Shown: positions 1 through 8,408 of the stretch, in pieces | Numbering within the stretch: the stretch's first letter is position 1 | How the letters are laid out: the number at the start of each line of letters is the position of its first letter | Origin: Actinomycetes bacterium | Lineage (GTDB): Bacteria; Actinomycetota; Acidimicrobiia; Acidimicrobiales; Palsa-688 | NCBI GenBank assembly: GCA_021799445.1 | Contig: JAJZAM010000008.1 | Span: 1 to 40,093, forward strand | Direction: 5' to 3' | Length of the DNA: 40,093 nt | Made by a program: the position numbers and the translations under genes | Notes under the pieces: model-generated | Seen by the model: the letters and a program-made list of their open reading frames with translations, nothing else | What the model was told of the DNA's origin: nothing | Database searches by the model: none

Positions 1-1365
1 CTCGATGAACGCCTGGTGGCCGGCGAAAGCGAGCAGCACGGCCCCGCCTGCGGCGATCAACGCGGAGCGTATCGCGTGGCGGCGTGCTATCAGCTCGTCG
101 ACGCCGAACGCTGCTAGGACGGCCATCGGCAGCGTCCAAGACGCCGGGGCGTTACGGTAAAAAGCGGTGGAGGACACGCCCGGCACGTAGTTGACCAGGG
201 TCATAGCCCAGCCGACGCCTGTGGTGCGGAAAAGGCCTATGAGCACCCACACCGCGAGCGCGACTTTCAGCCGGCGGTCGGGCCGGCGGCCCAAACCGAC
301 CGTCAAAGCGACCAAGGCGAGCACCACGACCGCCGTCCCTTCGTAGCCGCCGACGTTGCTCCAAAAGATTAGGAAACGGTCGATGTGGTCGTAGGCGGGG
401 TTCGCCCAGCCGAACACCGGGCCGAGCACGTAGGGGAGCACGAACGTCGGGTAGATCAGCCCGGGTATCAGGAAGTCCTTCGCGTACTGGTGGGCGTGGC
501 CGCCGATGTCAGCGTCGGATAGGTAGGTGACGAACGCTACGAGCAGCGGGGCGGCCAGGGCGAGGCCGGCGGCCCCGCCGGCGGCGAGGCGTTTGAGGTA
601 GCCGCGCAGGGCCGGGCCGCGCAGCTCCGACGCTCGCACGGCGGCCCACACCAAGGCGAGGAGCCCGTCGAAGAACGTCACCTCGGGGAAGCCTGCGTAG
701 ACGCTGAGAGCGAGCGCCAACGCGACCAGCGGCCAGCCGGAGCCGACCCGCGACGGCTTGCGCTGGGTGCACTGCTCGATCCCCAGGATGAGCAGCGGAG
801 TGAACGCTATCGGGTTGCCCAGGGCGTGGAACAGCCAGGAGAACGTGCCGTTGAGCGCGAACGCTACCGCTCCTGCGGTGGCCGCCACCTGGGATCTGAC
901 GAGGCGGCGCAGCAGGAAGTAGGCGGATATTCCGGCGAGCACCTCCAAGACGAAATGGAAGATGACCTGCCCGTTGGAGATCAGGTAGACCATTACCAAC
1001 GGGAGGAATGCCGCGGACTGCATTTCCCCGGCGAGGGGCGAGCCGAGCCCTTCGAAAGGGTTCCACCACGGCACTTTGCCGTGCAGCCAGTCCATCGCCG
1101 CGAGATGCCCCAAGGACTGGGCGGTGAAACCGATGTTAGGGTCGATGTTGTTCTGCCCGGGAAGCAGCCCTTTCACCAGTTTCGTGGCGATACCCGAGTC
1201 CTGCAGGACAGGGTTCGGGTCGAACACCCCGGTCAGGTACAAGACGTTCCCTACGATCACCGCCAAGACGACAGCAGCGCACGGCAAAAGCCACGACGGG
1301 GCGCGCGCCCCCTGGCCGGGGGCGGCACGCGTGCCGCTAGGCGCGTCCGTCGCCGTGTCAGTCAC
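1..1365 (-). CDS. Polytopic membrane protein, YfhO/GT-C-like (3' end outside window)
   Basis: The reverse strand is open from GTG 1365 to the window edge, about 455 residues, with the C-terminus missing. A short cytoplasmic N-terminus is followed by a first hydrophobic helix (SWLLPCAAVVLA) and then many more. After helix 1 lies a loop with WWNPFEGLGSPLAGEM, which resembles the first extracytoplasmic loop of YfhO-type GT-C proteins, where an acidic or polar loop follows the first helix. A later stretch, VSSTAFYRNAPASWTLP, also recalls that family. Such proteins are thought to move or transfer lipid-linked sugars at the membrane. The start lies 17 nt after the stop of the upstream glycosyltransferase, so the two are probably cotranscribed. 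The family call rests on topology and short motifs, so the exact substrate is unknown. Confidence 0.75.
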   Translation of the reverse strand, partial: MTDTATDAPSGTRAAPGQGARAPSWLLPCAAVVLAVIVGNVLYLTGVFDPNPVLQDSGIATKLVKGLLPGQNNIDPNIGFTAQSLGHLAAMDWLHGKVPWWNPFEGLGSPLAGEMQSAAFLPLVMVYLISNGQVIFHFVLEVLAGISAYFLLRRLVRSQVAATAGAVAFALNGTFSWLFHALGNPIAFTPLLILGIEQCTQRKPSRVGSGWPLVALALALSVYAGFPEVTFFDGLLALVWAAVRASELRGPALRGYLKRLAAGGAAGLALAAPLLVAFVTYLSDADIGGHAHQYAKDFLIPGLIYPTFVLPYVLGPVFGWANPAYDHIDRFLIFWSNVGGYEGTAVVVLALVALTVGLGRRPDRRLKVALAVWVLIGLFRTTGVGWAMTLVNYVPGVSSTAFYRNAPASWTLPMAVLAAFGVDELIARRHAIRSALIAAGGAVLLAFAGHQAFIE

Positions 1366-1382
1366 AGGGCTCGTCGGGTTTC

Positions 1383-4300
1383 CTAGACTGCCAGCACGAA
1401 CGGGCGGTCGCGTTCGAACAGCGGGCTGTAGTAGGGGTCGACGTGGGATCTCGGCTCCCACCTCTTACCGAAGCGGACCCCGTCGTGGGGATGCTCCCAA
1501 CGGCCGCGGGTTCCGCCCTCGCAGTGGAACAGCTCGGCGTAGGGGGTGTAGACGATCCTGTAGCCGGCTTGGCGTATCCGCTGGCCCAAGTCCACGTCGT
1601 TGTAGGCGATGCGCAGGTCCTCGTCGTTGCCGCCCACCCGGAAGAACACCCCCGGACGGGTCATCGTCGCAGCGCCGGTCACCGACGAGGCGTTGCGGAT
1701 CACGTCCCCGCGGGAGAAGTACCCGCGGTGGTCGATGTTCCAAGCCCAGCCGACCGTCCCCGACAGGATCCCCTCGTGCTGGACGCGGCCGTCCGGGTAG
1801 TAGAGGCGGCATCCGACGGCGCCCACCTCGGGTCTCATAGCGTGCTCGAGCATCGCTTGGATCCAGTCGGGGGTGATCACCACCGTGTCGTCGTTTAAGA
1901 ACACGAGAGCGTCCGCCTGGCAGGAGGCTGCGGCGAGGTTCATCTGGCGGGCGTAGTTGAACGGGTGCGGGTAGCGCAGCACCCGGAACGGCGCTTTCGC
2001 TAGGTATTCGAGGGTTTCGGCTTCGTCGCTGCGGTTGTCCAAGACGACGATCTCGTAGTGCAGGTAGGTGCTGCGCTCCAGGATGCTCTCCACGCACGCC
2101 CGTAGCAGTTCGACGCCGTTGTGGGTGGGGATGATGATCGACACTTTCGGGGCGCCCGCAATGCGGTAGCGGACCCGGTAGGTGCCAGGCGCTGTCCCAG
2201 GCTCCACGGTCCCGTCAACCCGGCGGCGTTCGAGGGCCTCGCCGAGGGCTCGCACCGCCGGGTCGGCAACCTCGCCGGGGGTGGCGGGTTTCTCTGGGGC
2301 CAGAGGTTTCTCTGCGGCCGACGGCTTTTCTGCGGCTGTTGGTTTTTCTGGCGCCGTGGGCCTTGCGGGGGTTGTGGGCCTTGCTGGGGCCGTGAAGAGA
2401 GGCTCGGGGATGTGGCCGACCCGGCCGGGAAGCTCGCTCACACGCAGGGCGACGTCGTAGGCGAACGCCGAGACCTCCACCTCGGGGATCCCGCCGGCAT
2501 CGTCAAGCGTCGAACGCTTGTAGACCACCAGGTTGGCAACGTAGTTGGTGGACATGAGCAGGTCGGGGGACCAGTCCGGCTTGACGTGCACACCCGCCCG
2601 GGCTGCTCGGTCCCTGACGCCTCCCGATGCGGGGATGGTGTCGTCGTCGCTGTAGACGACGTCCAGCGTCGGGTCGGCACCGACCCAGCGGGCGACCTGA
2701 GCGAGGGCGTGCGCCTGCAACAGCCCGCCGGGCTCGACGAACGCCACGTAATCCCCGCTCGCCAGGCCGTAAGCCTCCCTCAGCCCACCCCCGGAGGCTA
2801 CTTTTATCCGCTCGTCCTTCTCCCAGGAGGCGCCGGCCACGTCGATCGCGGTGCCGTCCGCCGCGATGCAAAGCTCCCAGCTCGGGTACACCTGGGTGCG
2901 AACCGACTCGACCGTGCGAGCCAGGCTCTCGGGGTCAGCGCTGGCGGCTACGACGATCGATACTGTCGGCGGGTTCTCCTGGCGCACAGCGTCGGCAGCT
3001 ATCTCTTCGAGGTCTTCGGGTGTGGGAGCGTGAGCGGCCTGCCACACCCGGTAGCGGGCGTCGGGGTCTTCGGGGTGGGCGGGGCCGCCGTCTATGTCAC
3101 CCAGCCCTGGTGTGGACCGTCCCGGCCTCAAAGGTGGCGCGGTCATCTCGGAGGCTTCCATGCCAGCGCTGCGCGCCCCAGTGGGAGGCCGCTTTTCGAC
3201 GGTCCCGGCTGGGAAGCGCAGGTGCGCGTCGACGCCCAGGTCCACCAGAAGAGACTGCAAACCGCCGAGCGCTCCGGCGTCGCGCGTCACCGCGCCGCGG
3301 AGGCTTCTCGGGTCGCGAGCTTCGGGGGTTTCGAAGCGGCGAGCGTAAGAGTCGACGCGGTCGTGGTAGCGAACCCAGGTCGCCTCGTCGTCTAGCAGGC
3401 GGCGGGCTATGGCAGACATCGACGGTGCGTCGTCGGAGCACCACGGCTCGGCCATCAAGTCGACACCCGCCGACGCGGCGACAGCAGACGTGGCGACCAC
3501 AGGGGTTCTAGCGTCGACGACTGCTAGAAGCGGCCCTACCGTGGCAGTCCCGTAACGCCCCGCCAGGAGCACCAGACGGCTAGACGCGAGGCACCCGGCG
3601 ACGCCGGCTTCGGCCACCAAACGGGCGTCCAAACCGGCTGCGGCTCGCTTCACGCGCGGCGAGAGGAGATCGCCTATGACTGACACGGCCACGTCGGGGT
3701 GCGTTTCGCGAAGCCGGCCCGCCGCGTCCAGTGACATCAACGCCGCGTCCTCCGACCCGGCCGAGATGTCGTAGCCGCTGCTAGCGAACACGACGAGCCC
3801 GGACCTCTCCGCATACGACGGGTCTGTGTTTGGAACTGTGAAGCGCGGGCTCATCACGTATGTGGGTATTCCCGCCGTCGAAGCAACCCAGCCGGCGTCG
3901 ACGCGCGCCGAGCAAAGAGCAGCGTCGAACCCCGACAGCACCTCGGCAAGGTTGCGCTGCTCCGTGCCGGCCAGGAGGTCCAGCCCTTCGACCTCGTCGG
4001 GGTCGACGAAACCCCGCCTGGAGCGCACGGTCCGCCACGCGAGGTGGTCGAAGCATCCGACCTTGGCGGCGGAGGGCTGCGAGTCGCCCAGCCAGGAGAT
4101 CACCGGGTAGCGCAAAGCGTCGCCGGTCACTATGACGTGGCTGTAGCGACCCCACCGTGATCGCAGCCATCCTGCCCAGTCGGCCGGCCCGACGGTCACC
4201 TCGACCCCTGAGGCTGCGAGAGCTTCAGCTGCCGGCCCGGCGGCGTGCCCGTCGAGGACCGCAACGTCGAGGGCGTCCGGGCCGAGCAGGCAGACGAGCC

Positions 4301-4400
4301 CGTCGATGACGTCGCGGGTGAAACGGTCGTCGGCTCTAAGGCTCGGCCACACCAGATGCCCGGTGACCGCCAGCACCGTCGCTCCCGGCGCCACGCTCAA
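1383..4400 (-). CDS. Multidomain glycosyltransferase (N-terminal GT-B-like region plus two GT2 domains)
   Basis: This 1005-residue protein probably assembles a surface glycan at the cytoplasmic membrane. Residues 1-400 look like a GT-B-type glycosyltransferase half. A first GT2 domain starts near residue 477 (TVSIVVAASAD) and carries a YSDDD motif. The second GT2 domain starts near residue 750 (PKVSIIIPTHNG), with the nucleotide-sugar motif FLNDDTV and a downstream ND-D motif (AYNDVDLGQRIRQAGY). The tandem GT2 arrangement is typical of O-antigen-type biosynthesis proteins. Between the two GT2 domains, where related proteins usually have an HWR motif and short linker, this one has six Pro/Lys-rich hexapeptides. 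The TTG start forms a TTGA overlap with the upstream stop. GTG 4394 is an alternative start. Acceptor and donor are unknown. Confidence 0.88.
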   Translation of the reverse strand: MSVAPGATVLAVTGHLVWPSLRADDRFTRDVIDGLVCLLGPDALDVAVLDGHAAGPAAEALAASGVEVTVGPADWAGWLRSRWGRYSHVIVTGDALRYPVISWLGDSQPSAAKVGCFDHLAWRTVRSRRGFVDPDEVEGLDLLAGTEQRNLAEVLSGFDAALCSARVDAGWVASTAGIPTYVMSPRFTVPNTDPSYAERSGLVVFASSGYDISAGSEDAALMSLDAAGRLRETHPDVAVSVIGDLLSPRVKRAAAGLDARLVAEAGVAGCLASSRLVLLAGRYGTATVGPLLAVVDARTPVVATSAVAASAGVDLMAEPWCSDDAPSMSAIARRLLDDEATWVRYHDRVDSYARRFETPEARDPRSLRGAVTRDAGALGGLQSLLVDLGVDAHLRFPAGTVEKRPPTGARSAGMEASEMTAPPLRPGRSTPGLGDIDGGPAHPEDPDARYRVWQAAHAPTPEDLEEIAADAVRQENPPTVSIVVAASADPESLARTVESVRTQVYPSWELCIAADGTAIDVAGASWEKDERIKVASGGGLREAYGLASGDYVAFVEPGGLLQAHALAQVARWVGADPTLDVVYSDDDTIPASGGVRDRAARAGVHVKPDWSPDLLMSTNYVANLVVYKRSTLDDAGGIPEVEVSAFAYDVALRVSELPGRVGHIPEPLFTAPARPTTPARPTAPEKPTAAEKPSAAEKPLAPEKPATPGEVADPAVRALGEALERRRVDGTVEPGTAPGTYRVRYRIAGAPKVSIIIPTHNGVELLRACVESILERSTYLHYEIVVLDNRSDEAETLEYLAKAPFRVLRYPHPFNYARQMNLAAASCQADALVFLNDDTVVITPDWIQAMLEHAMRPEVGAVGCRLYYPDGRVQHEGILSGTVGWAWNIDHRGYFSRGDVIRNASSVTGAATMTRPGVFFRVGGNDEDLRIAYNDVDLGQRIRQAGYRIVYTPYAELFHCEGGTRGRWEHPHDGVRFGKRWEPRSHVDPYYSPLFERDRPFVLAV
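2287..2394 (-). repeat. Six 18-bp tandem repeats inside the GT2 gene
   Basis: Six consecutive 18-bp units start at 2287, 2305, 2323, 2341, 2359 and 2377. The + strand unit begins GGTTTCTCTG or a variant. On the coding strand they give a hexapeptide of the form [TSL]-[AT]-[PA]-[AE]-[RK]-P, for example TAAEKP, SAAEKP and LAPEKP. The unit is a multiple of three, so copy-number change would alter linker length without breaking the frame. The two units at the N-terminal side use Arg, the other four use Lys, so the array is somewhat diverged. Confidence 0.9.
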
Positions 4401-6526
4401 CGAAGCCCGCCACGCAGCTGGCCGTACACGCGCCTGGCGGGGGACAGGACGCGCATCGTCTTGGTGGCCATCACCGCCTCCAACGCCTCGGTAGCGGCCC
4501 GGGCGGCCTCCTCGGCTTCCTCGCGTTTGCGCTCCGCCAGCGCGACCAGCATCTCCGCCGCCGTCTCGTCCGAGTCCGCCCCGCCGCTGAGGGCGATAGC
4601 GCGCCGTCCGAGGGCGTTGCGCTCAGCGGCTATCCGCCGGGCCGAAGCAGCGTTCGCTCTCTCCAGGAGAGAGATCCGCCGTCGCATGCCGTCTAAAGCC
4701 TCGGGCAGGCTCGCGGCGAGACGCCGGGCGGCTGCGCGTTCCAAGGAGCCGGCGAGGTCGTCGAAAGCGAAGTCTACGGCCGTTGCGAGCGGGACCGTCA
4801 GCTGCTCGTCGGAGGCGCGTTTGACAGCTATCTGGGCTAGGGCGAGCAAGTCCGCCGGCTTGGCTGCCACAAGATCCGGGTCTCCTGCGAGCCGGGCGAG
4901 GTCGGACAGCTCCGGGTCGCCTTCGACGCACAGCAGCGGCCGGCGCATGGATAACGCCAGTGCGGCGGGTGGCCCGGTGTCGGTCACGACGAGCTCGGCA
5001 CCGGAGAACACGGCCAGCAGGTCGACCTCTCCGAGCGCGTCGAGGAGCGCGGAGCCCTCCACGGCCGATGATATGACACCGGCAGCGGCGGGATCTGCGT
5101 AGGGTTGCGGTGCGGGGACTACCCATACCGCTGTGTCTGCCTCGGCGTCGGCGGCGAGTTGGGCGACGACCCGGGCTATCGCCCGCAGCCGGGGCTTGTC
5201 GGACGTGCCGACAGACACGACCATGTAGCGCTCGGCGCCTGGCAGCGCCTTGGTCGCTCGCAGGTAAGCCAGGCGGGCCGGCATGGACGTGGCCGTGCCC
5301 ACCCGCTCGGCTAGCACCAGCAGGTCCGGTACCGGGGCGCTCTCCCGGCCAGCGATGCGCTTGATGGGACATCCGTAGGCTGCGATCCTGGCCAGGCCGT
5401 CGGAAATGCCGTCAGCGTCGACAGCTACTACAGCGTCGAAGTCGTGCGCTACCCGCCCTGCGACGCTGTCGGCGAGACCTCCCAGGTGCTCGACTGGCTC
5501 TCCTGCCCAGTCCGACGCGGGAAGGTTAGTAGCTGGTCTGGGGCTCTGCGGGGCGGCGGTCTTTGGGCTGTCGACGTCGTCTGGGCCGGCGTCTGGGTCT
5601 GGGTCGGCGGACAGCTGGTGGACGGTGGTGTCGTGCAGTCTGCGTCTCAGCTCGGCGACAGCCACCGACGCCCGCAGCGACCGCCAAGGCGTCTGGGCGT
5701 CCGCAGGCCCGGCCGGCCGGGCGGTGAGCACACCGACGGCTGGTTGGGCGACGAAGCCCCGGCCGGCGTCGAGGATCTCACGGACCTGAGCGCCCAGCGC
5801 CTCCAGCTCCTCCGAGCGTGCAGCGAGTAGCTCCAGCTTGTCGGCAACCGACAGGTCCGCTGCGGGCACGGCTCGAAGTACGAACTGGTAGGTGAAAGCC
5901 TCCGGGTCTGAGCGCACCCGGTCGACCAGCTCCGGGGCGAAACGCGACTTGTCGAGGGGTATCTCCGTAGCGAACGCGTCCGCCGTGGTGCGCCTCACGT
6001 CGACTGCGCTGAAGCCGGCTGCGCTGAGCATGGCTTCGAGGCTGGAGCGGGTGAAGAAGCGCAGGTGGGTGTCGTCGAGCAGGCCGAGCGGACGGTACTC
6101 GAAGCGGCCTTCGAGCAAGGACAGTCGGACCGCCCCGTGCGCGACGTTGGGGATGGAGATGACCACCGACCCGCCCGGCGCGAGCAGACCCGCCGCGCGG
6201 CGCAGCACCGCTACGGGGTCGCGGAGGTGCTCCAAGACGTCCGCGAAGACGACCACGTCGAAAGCACCCTCGCCGAAGCTCTCGACGAAGTCCATCGCCT
6301 CCACGTCGCCTAGGACCAGCTTGTCCAGGGCCGGCCGGGCCTGCTCGGCTGCTTGCTCGTCGATCTCGACGCCGGAAACCGAGTTGGCGTTACCTTTCAG
6401 GATCCTCGCCAGGTAGCCGGTGGAGCATCCCACGTCCAACACGCGCTTGGCTTGCCCGACGAGAGCGGCGACTATCGCGTGCGAAGTGTTGCCGTTCGAA
6501 ATGTCGACGTCGGTGTCGTACTTCAT
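4397..6526 (-). CDS. SAM methyltransferase fused to a glycosyltransferase-like domain and coiled coil
   Basis: Residues 25-200 form a class I SAM methyltransferase: motif I is VLDVGCSTGY, the acidic end of strand 2 is GVEIDE, and FADVLEHL and a post-motif SIPNVAHG follow, as in the Methyltransf_11/23 families. A middle region (about 325-540) has an alternating strand/helix pattern with VVTDTGPPAALALSMRRP, resembling the C-terminal half of GT-B glycosyltransferases. The last 100 residues are a Glu/Ala/Arg coiled coil ending RVLSPARRVYGQL, a tail also seen in glycan-cluster proteins. ATG 6526 was chosen because a TACGAT -10 hexamer lies 7 nt upstream. TTG 6532 is an alternative. It is the first gene of the minus-strand operon and probably methylates or modifies the glycan. 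Confidence 0.85.
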   Translation of the reverse strand: MKYDTDVDISNGNTSHAIVAALVGQAKRVLDVGCSTGYLARILKGNANSVSGVEIDEQAAEQARPALDKLVLGDVEAMDFVESFGEGAFDVVVFADVLEHLRDPVAVLRRAAGLLAPGGSVVISIPNVAHGAVRLSLLEGRFEYRPLGLLDDTHLRFFTRSSLEAMLSAAGFSAVDVRRTTADAFATEIPLDKSRFAPELVDRVRSDPEAFTYQFVLRAVPAADLSVADKLELLAARSEELEALGAQVREILDAGRGFVAQPAVGVLTARPAGPADAQTPWRSLRASVAVAELRRRLHDTTVHQLSADPDPDAGPDDVDSPKTAAPQSPRPATNLPASDWAGEPVEHLGGLADSVAGRVAHDFDAVVAVDADGISDGLARIAAYGCPIKRIAGRESAPVPDLLVLAERVGTATSMPARLAYLRATKALPGAERYMVVSVGTSDKPRLRAIARVVAQLAADAEADTAVWVVPAPQPYADPAAAGVISSAVEGSALLDALGEVDLLAVFSGAELVVTDTGPPAALALSMRRPLLCVEGDPELSDLARLAGDPDLVAAKPADLLALAQIAVKRASDEQLTVPLATAVDFAFDDLAGSLERAAARRLAASLPEALDGMRRRISLLERANAASARRIAAERNALGRRAIALSGGADSDETAAEMLVALAERKREEAEEAARAATEALEAVMATKTMRVLSPARRVYGQLRGGLR

Positions 6527-6533
6527 CGCCAAG

Positions 6534-6539
6534 ATCGTA
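6534..6539 (-). promoter_or_regulatory. -10 element, leaderless promoter of the methyltransferase operon
   Basis: On the minus strand TACGAT is followed by 7 nt and then ATG 6526, so transcription would start at or next to the start codon. No clear -35 hexamer was seen. Confidence 0.45.
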
Positions 6540-6543
6540 GTGC

Positions 6544-6598
6544 CCGGCCCGGCCGGCGGTCCGACACGCAGCGCTCCGACCGCCAGCCGCCCGCTGGG
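6544..6598. repeat. 55-bp direct repeat, copy 1 (left of antitoxin gene)
   Basis: Matches 6958-7012 at 53 of 55 positions (differences at 6559/6973 and 6595/7009). It lies between the divergent promoters of the methyltransferase operon and the antitoxin gene. The shared core includes CCGACACGCAGCGCTCCGAC. The offset between copies is 414 bp. Confidence 0.93.
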
Positions 6599-6623
6599 GT
6601 GTCGTACGGGCAGAATGCTGGCT

Positions 6624-6629
6624 TACTAT
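6624..6629 (+). promoter_or_regulatory. -10 element, leaderless promoter of the antitoxin gene
   Basis: TACTAT is followed by 6 nt and then GTG 6636, with no Shine-Dalgarno sequence. The spacing matches a transcript that starts on the codon. Confidence 0.5.
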
Positions 6630-6635
6630 GGGCGA

Positions 6636-6899
6636 GTGAAGACGTTGCCGCTCTCCAAGGTTCGTGATAGGCTCAGCGAACTGGTCGACGCAGCGTCGGT
6701 CACCAGCGAACAGGTCATGATCACCAAGAACGGCACGCCCGCTGCGGTGCTTATTGGTGCGGACGAGTGGGAATCGATCCAGGAGACGCTGTTTTGGTTA
6801 TCCCGGCCGGGTATTCGCGAGTCGCTCGGCGAAGCCGAAGCTGACGTGGCCGCCGGGCGTACCTACAGCGAAGACGAGATCCGGGCCGAATTCGCCTAG
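6636..6899 (+). CDS. Phd/YefM-type antitoxin, no toxin gene beside it
   Basis: This 87-residue protein opens with VKTLPLSKVRDRLSELVD and then carries MITKNGTPAAVLIGADEWESI, the characteristic N-terminal DNA-binding fold of Phd/YefM antitoxins. The C-terminal half (SLGEAEADVAAGRTYSEDEI) is the acidic tail that normally wraps the toxin. GTG 6636 is preferred because it follows the -10 hexamer directly and matches the usual family start. ATG 6615 in frame would add seven residues. No RelE, YoeB or Doc-type ORF follows before pspA, so it is an orphan here. It may act against a toxin elsewhere or be the remains of a pair. The gene is enclosed by the 55-bp direct repeats. Confidence 0.85.
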   Translation: MKTLPLSKVRDRLSELVDAASVTSEQVMITKNGTPAAVLIGADEWESIQETLFWLSRPGIRESLGEAEADVAAGRTYSEDEIRAEFA

Positions 6900-6957
6900 G
6901 CAAACCAGGTCTCTAAGAGCGGTTTCTTTTCCCTCCACCATGGGTGCTCAGGCGTTG

Positions 6958-7012
6958 CCGGCCCGGCCGGCGCTCCGACACGCAGCGCTCCGACCGCCAG
7001 CCGCCCGCCGGG
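6958..7012. repeat. 55-bp direct repeat, copy 2 (right of antitoxin gene)
   Basis: Second copy of the repeat at 6544-6598. It lies just upstream of a possible pspA -10 (TATTGT, 7018-7023), so both copies stand upstream of a gene. Confidence 0.93.
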
Positions 7013-7064
7013 CGGGTTATTGTGACTGCGAGGCGTTTCATGCCGTTCGAGGAGGCAGCGATAT

Positions 7065-7784
7065 ATGAGTTGGACGAAGATTTTCAGCCGGGCCAACAGC
7101 TACGCGCAGGCCAAGGCGGAAGCGAGTTTCGACGCTCACGCCGACCCGAAAGTGCAGGTTGAGCAGGCTATCGAGGCCTTGCAGGAGCATCACCGTGACC
7201 TTGAGGCGGCCGCCACGCAGGTGATCGCCCAGGAGAAGATGGCCAAGATGCGCCTGTCGGACCTTTCCGACGAAGAAGCCCGCTGCACCAAGTCGGCGCT
7301 GGCCGCCAAGCAGCAGGGCAACCTTGACGCTGCCCGGACGTTCGCGACGCGTATTGCAAGCCTGAGGGAGCAGATCCAAAGCCTGACAGCGCAGATCCCC
7401 CAGCTTGAAGAGGCTGCCAACGACGCCCGCCAGGCCGTCCAGGAGTCTGCCGACCAGCTCCAGCAGAAGCTCAACGAGAAGAGCGTCATCCTCGCCCAGG
7501 TCGACCAGGCGAACATGCAAAAGCAGTTGGCGGCGAGCCTCAAGCAGGTGAGCGACCTGACGCGATCGTCGGACGTGCCGTCTTTCGACGAGATCAAGCA
7601 GAAAGTCGCCGGTCAGTTCGCTCAAGCACAGGCTGCTACCGAACTGTCCGCTAGCAGCCCCGAGGTCGCCGAGATGCATGCCCACCACGCGGAGATGACC
7701 TCCGAAGCGGACGCGATCCTCGCCGAGCTTGACGCTGGTACGCTGCAGCCGGCGGCTTTAAGCAGCCCAGCGGCCGCCGGCTGA
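7065..7784 (+). CDS. pspA: PspA/IM30 family membrane-stress protein
   Basis: The 239-residue product is almost entirely helical and charged, with long heptad-like stretches across residues 20-165. It starts MSWTKIFSRANSYAQAKAE, like the amphipathic N-terminal helix by which PspA/IM30 proteins bind membranes, and continues with DPKVQVEQAIEALQEHH, the family's typical first hairpin helix. These ESCRT-III-related proteins coat and stabilise damaged membranes. The length fits the family (about 220-250). A good ribosome site GGAGG (7051-7055) lies 9 nt before the ATG, unlike the leaderless neighbours. A possible -10 (TATTGT) at 7018-7023 follows the 55-bp repeat. It appears monocistronic, without PspC or a Clp regulator beside it. 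Confidence 0.87.
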   Translation: MSWTKIFSRANSYAQAKAEASFDAHADPKVQVEQAIEALQEHHRDLEAAATQVIAQEKMAKMRLSDLSDEEARCTKSALAAKQQGNLDAARTFATRIASLREQIQSLTAQIPQLEEAANDARQAVQESADQLQQKLNEKSVILAQVDQANMQKQLAASLKQVSDLTRSSDVPSFDEIKQKVAGQFAQAQAATELSASSPEVAEMHAHHAEMTSEADAILAELDAGTLQPAALSSPAAAG

Positions 7785-7814
7785 GGCGGGCCGCCGGCTC
7801 TTCTGCGGGGGTCC

Positions 7815-8348
7815 TTATTCTGCCCGCCTCCACGAGGTTGGGATCACCACGGCCACGCCCTCTTGGTCCGCCAGGGCGGCAGCGTCGTCGTCGATGGACG
7901 CTCCGGCTGCGACCGCCACAGAAGGCGTGCCGTCCAGGAGGACTGCTATCTCAGCGCGCCGCGCTGCCCGGCGGATGTCGTCGGTGTGCAGGCGGCTCGC
8001 TACCTCGCAGACCAGGTACACGGCCGGTCCGTTGCGGCCTTGCTTGGCGAGCATGACCGCGTCAGCCTCAAGGAAGTCCTCCGCCTCATCGACTCCAAGG
8101 ACTCCCCTTCCCATCGCCTCCTCGGCAGCCTCAAGCAGAACAGATTGTCTCACAGGGCTGGCAGCAAAAAATCCGCGACGCAACATGTAGCCAGCTGCGT
8201 GCCTCAACCACCTCGACTCCAAGACCCCGTCCTTGAGGATCTGAAGGTCTTCTTTAAGAATGCGAATGTTGTTCGCGAAGTCGTAGCTCTCAGGGTCGGA
8301 TGCAACCTCACTTCCGATAATCCCGAGGACCTCCTCGCGAGATGCCAT
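7815..8348 (-). CDS. Conserved hypothetical protein, possible PD-(D/E)XK-like fold
   Basis: The 177-residue protein has a helical N-terminal half and a C-terminal half with EADAVML, then AVYLVCEVASRL, then DIRRAARRAEIAVL. An acidic residue, a following strand with E-V-x-S, and then an R/A-rich helix are seen in a family of proteins related to restriction-endonuclease-like folds. The usual Lys of ExK is replaced here (EVAS), so catalytic activity is doubtful. The ATG is preceded by TAGTAT and 6 nt, which suggests a leaderless transcript. The gene is convergent with pspA and divergent from the SNF2 gene. The function is unknown. Confidence 0.7.
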   Translation of the reverse strand: MASREEVLGIIGSEVASDPESYDFANNIRILKEDLQILKDGVLESRWLRHAAGYMLRRGFFAASPVRQSVLLEAAEEAMGRGVLGVDEAEDFLEADAVMLAKQGRNGPAVYLVCEVASRLHTDDIRRAARRAEIAVLLDGTPSVAVAAGASIDDDAAALADQEGVAVVIPTSWRRAE

Positions 8349-8354
8349 GTACTG

Positions 8355-8389
8355 ATACTACATCAAATCGACGACTGTGCGCTTAATCT
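8355..8389. promoter_or_regulatory. Divergent promoters between the hypothetical gene and the SNF2 gene
   Basis: On the minus strand TAGTAT (complement of 8355-8360) lies 6 nt before ATG 8348. On the plus strand TAATCT (8384-8389) lies 19 nt before ATG 8409. The whole intergenic space is 60 bp, so the two promoters must be close or overlapping. Confidence 0.4.
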
Positions 8390-8408
8390 GGTGGGCGGGT
8401 AGCCGGAT

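Noticed and set aside
2121-3395. 424-residue plus-strand frame antisense to the glycosyltransferase
   Set aside because: It lies antisense to an intact multidomain gene and has the Gly/Arg-rich composition of a GC-driven shadow.
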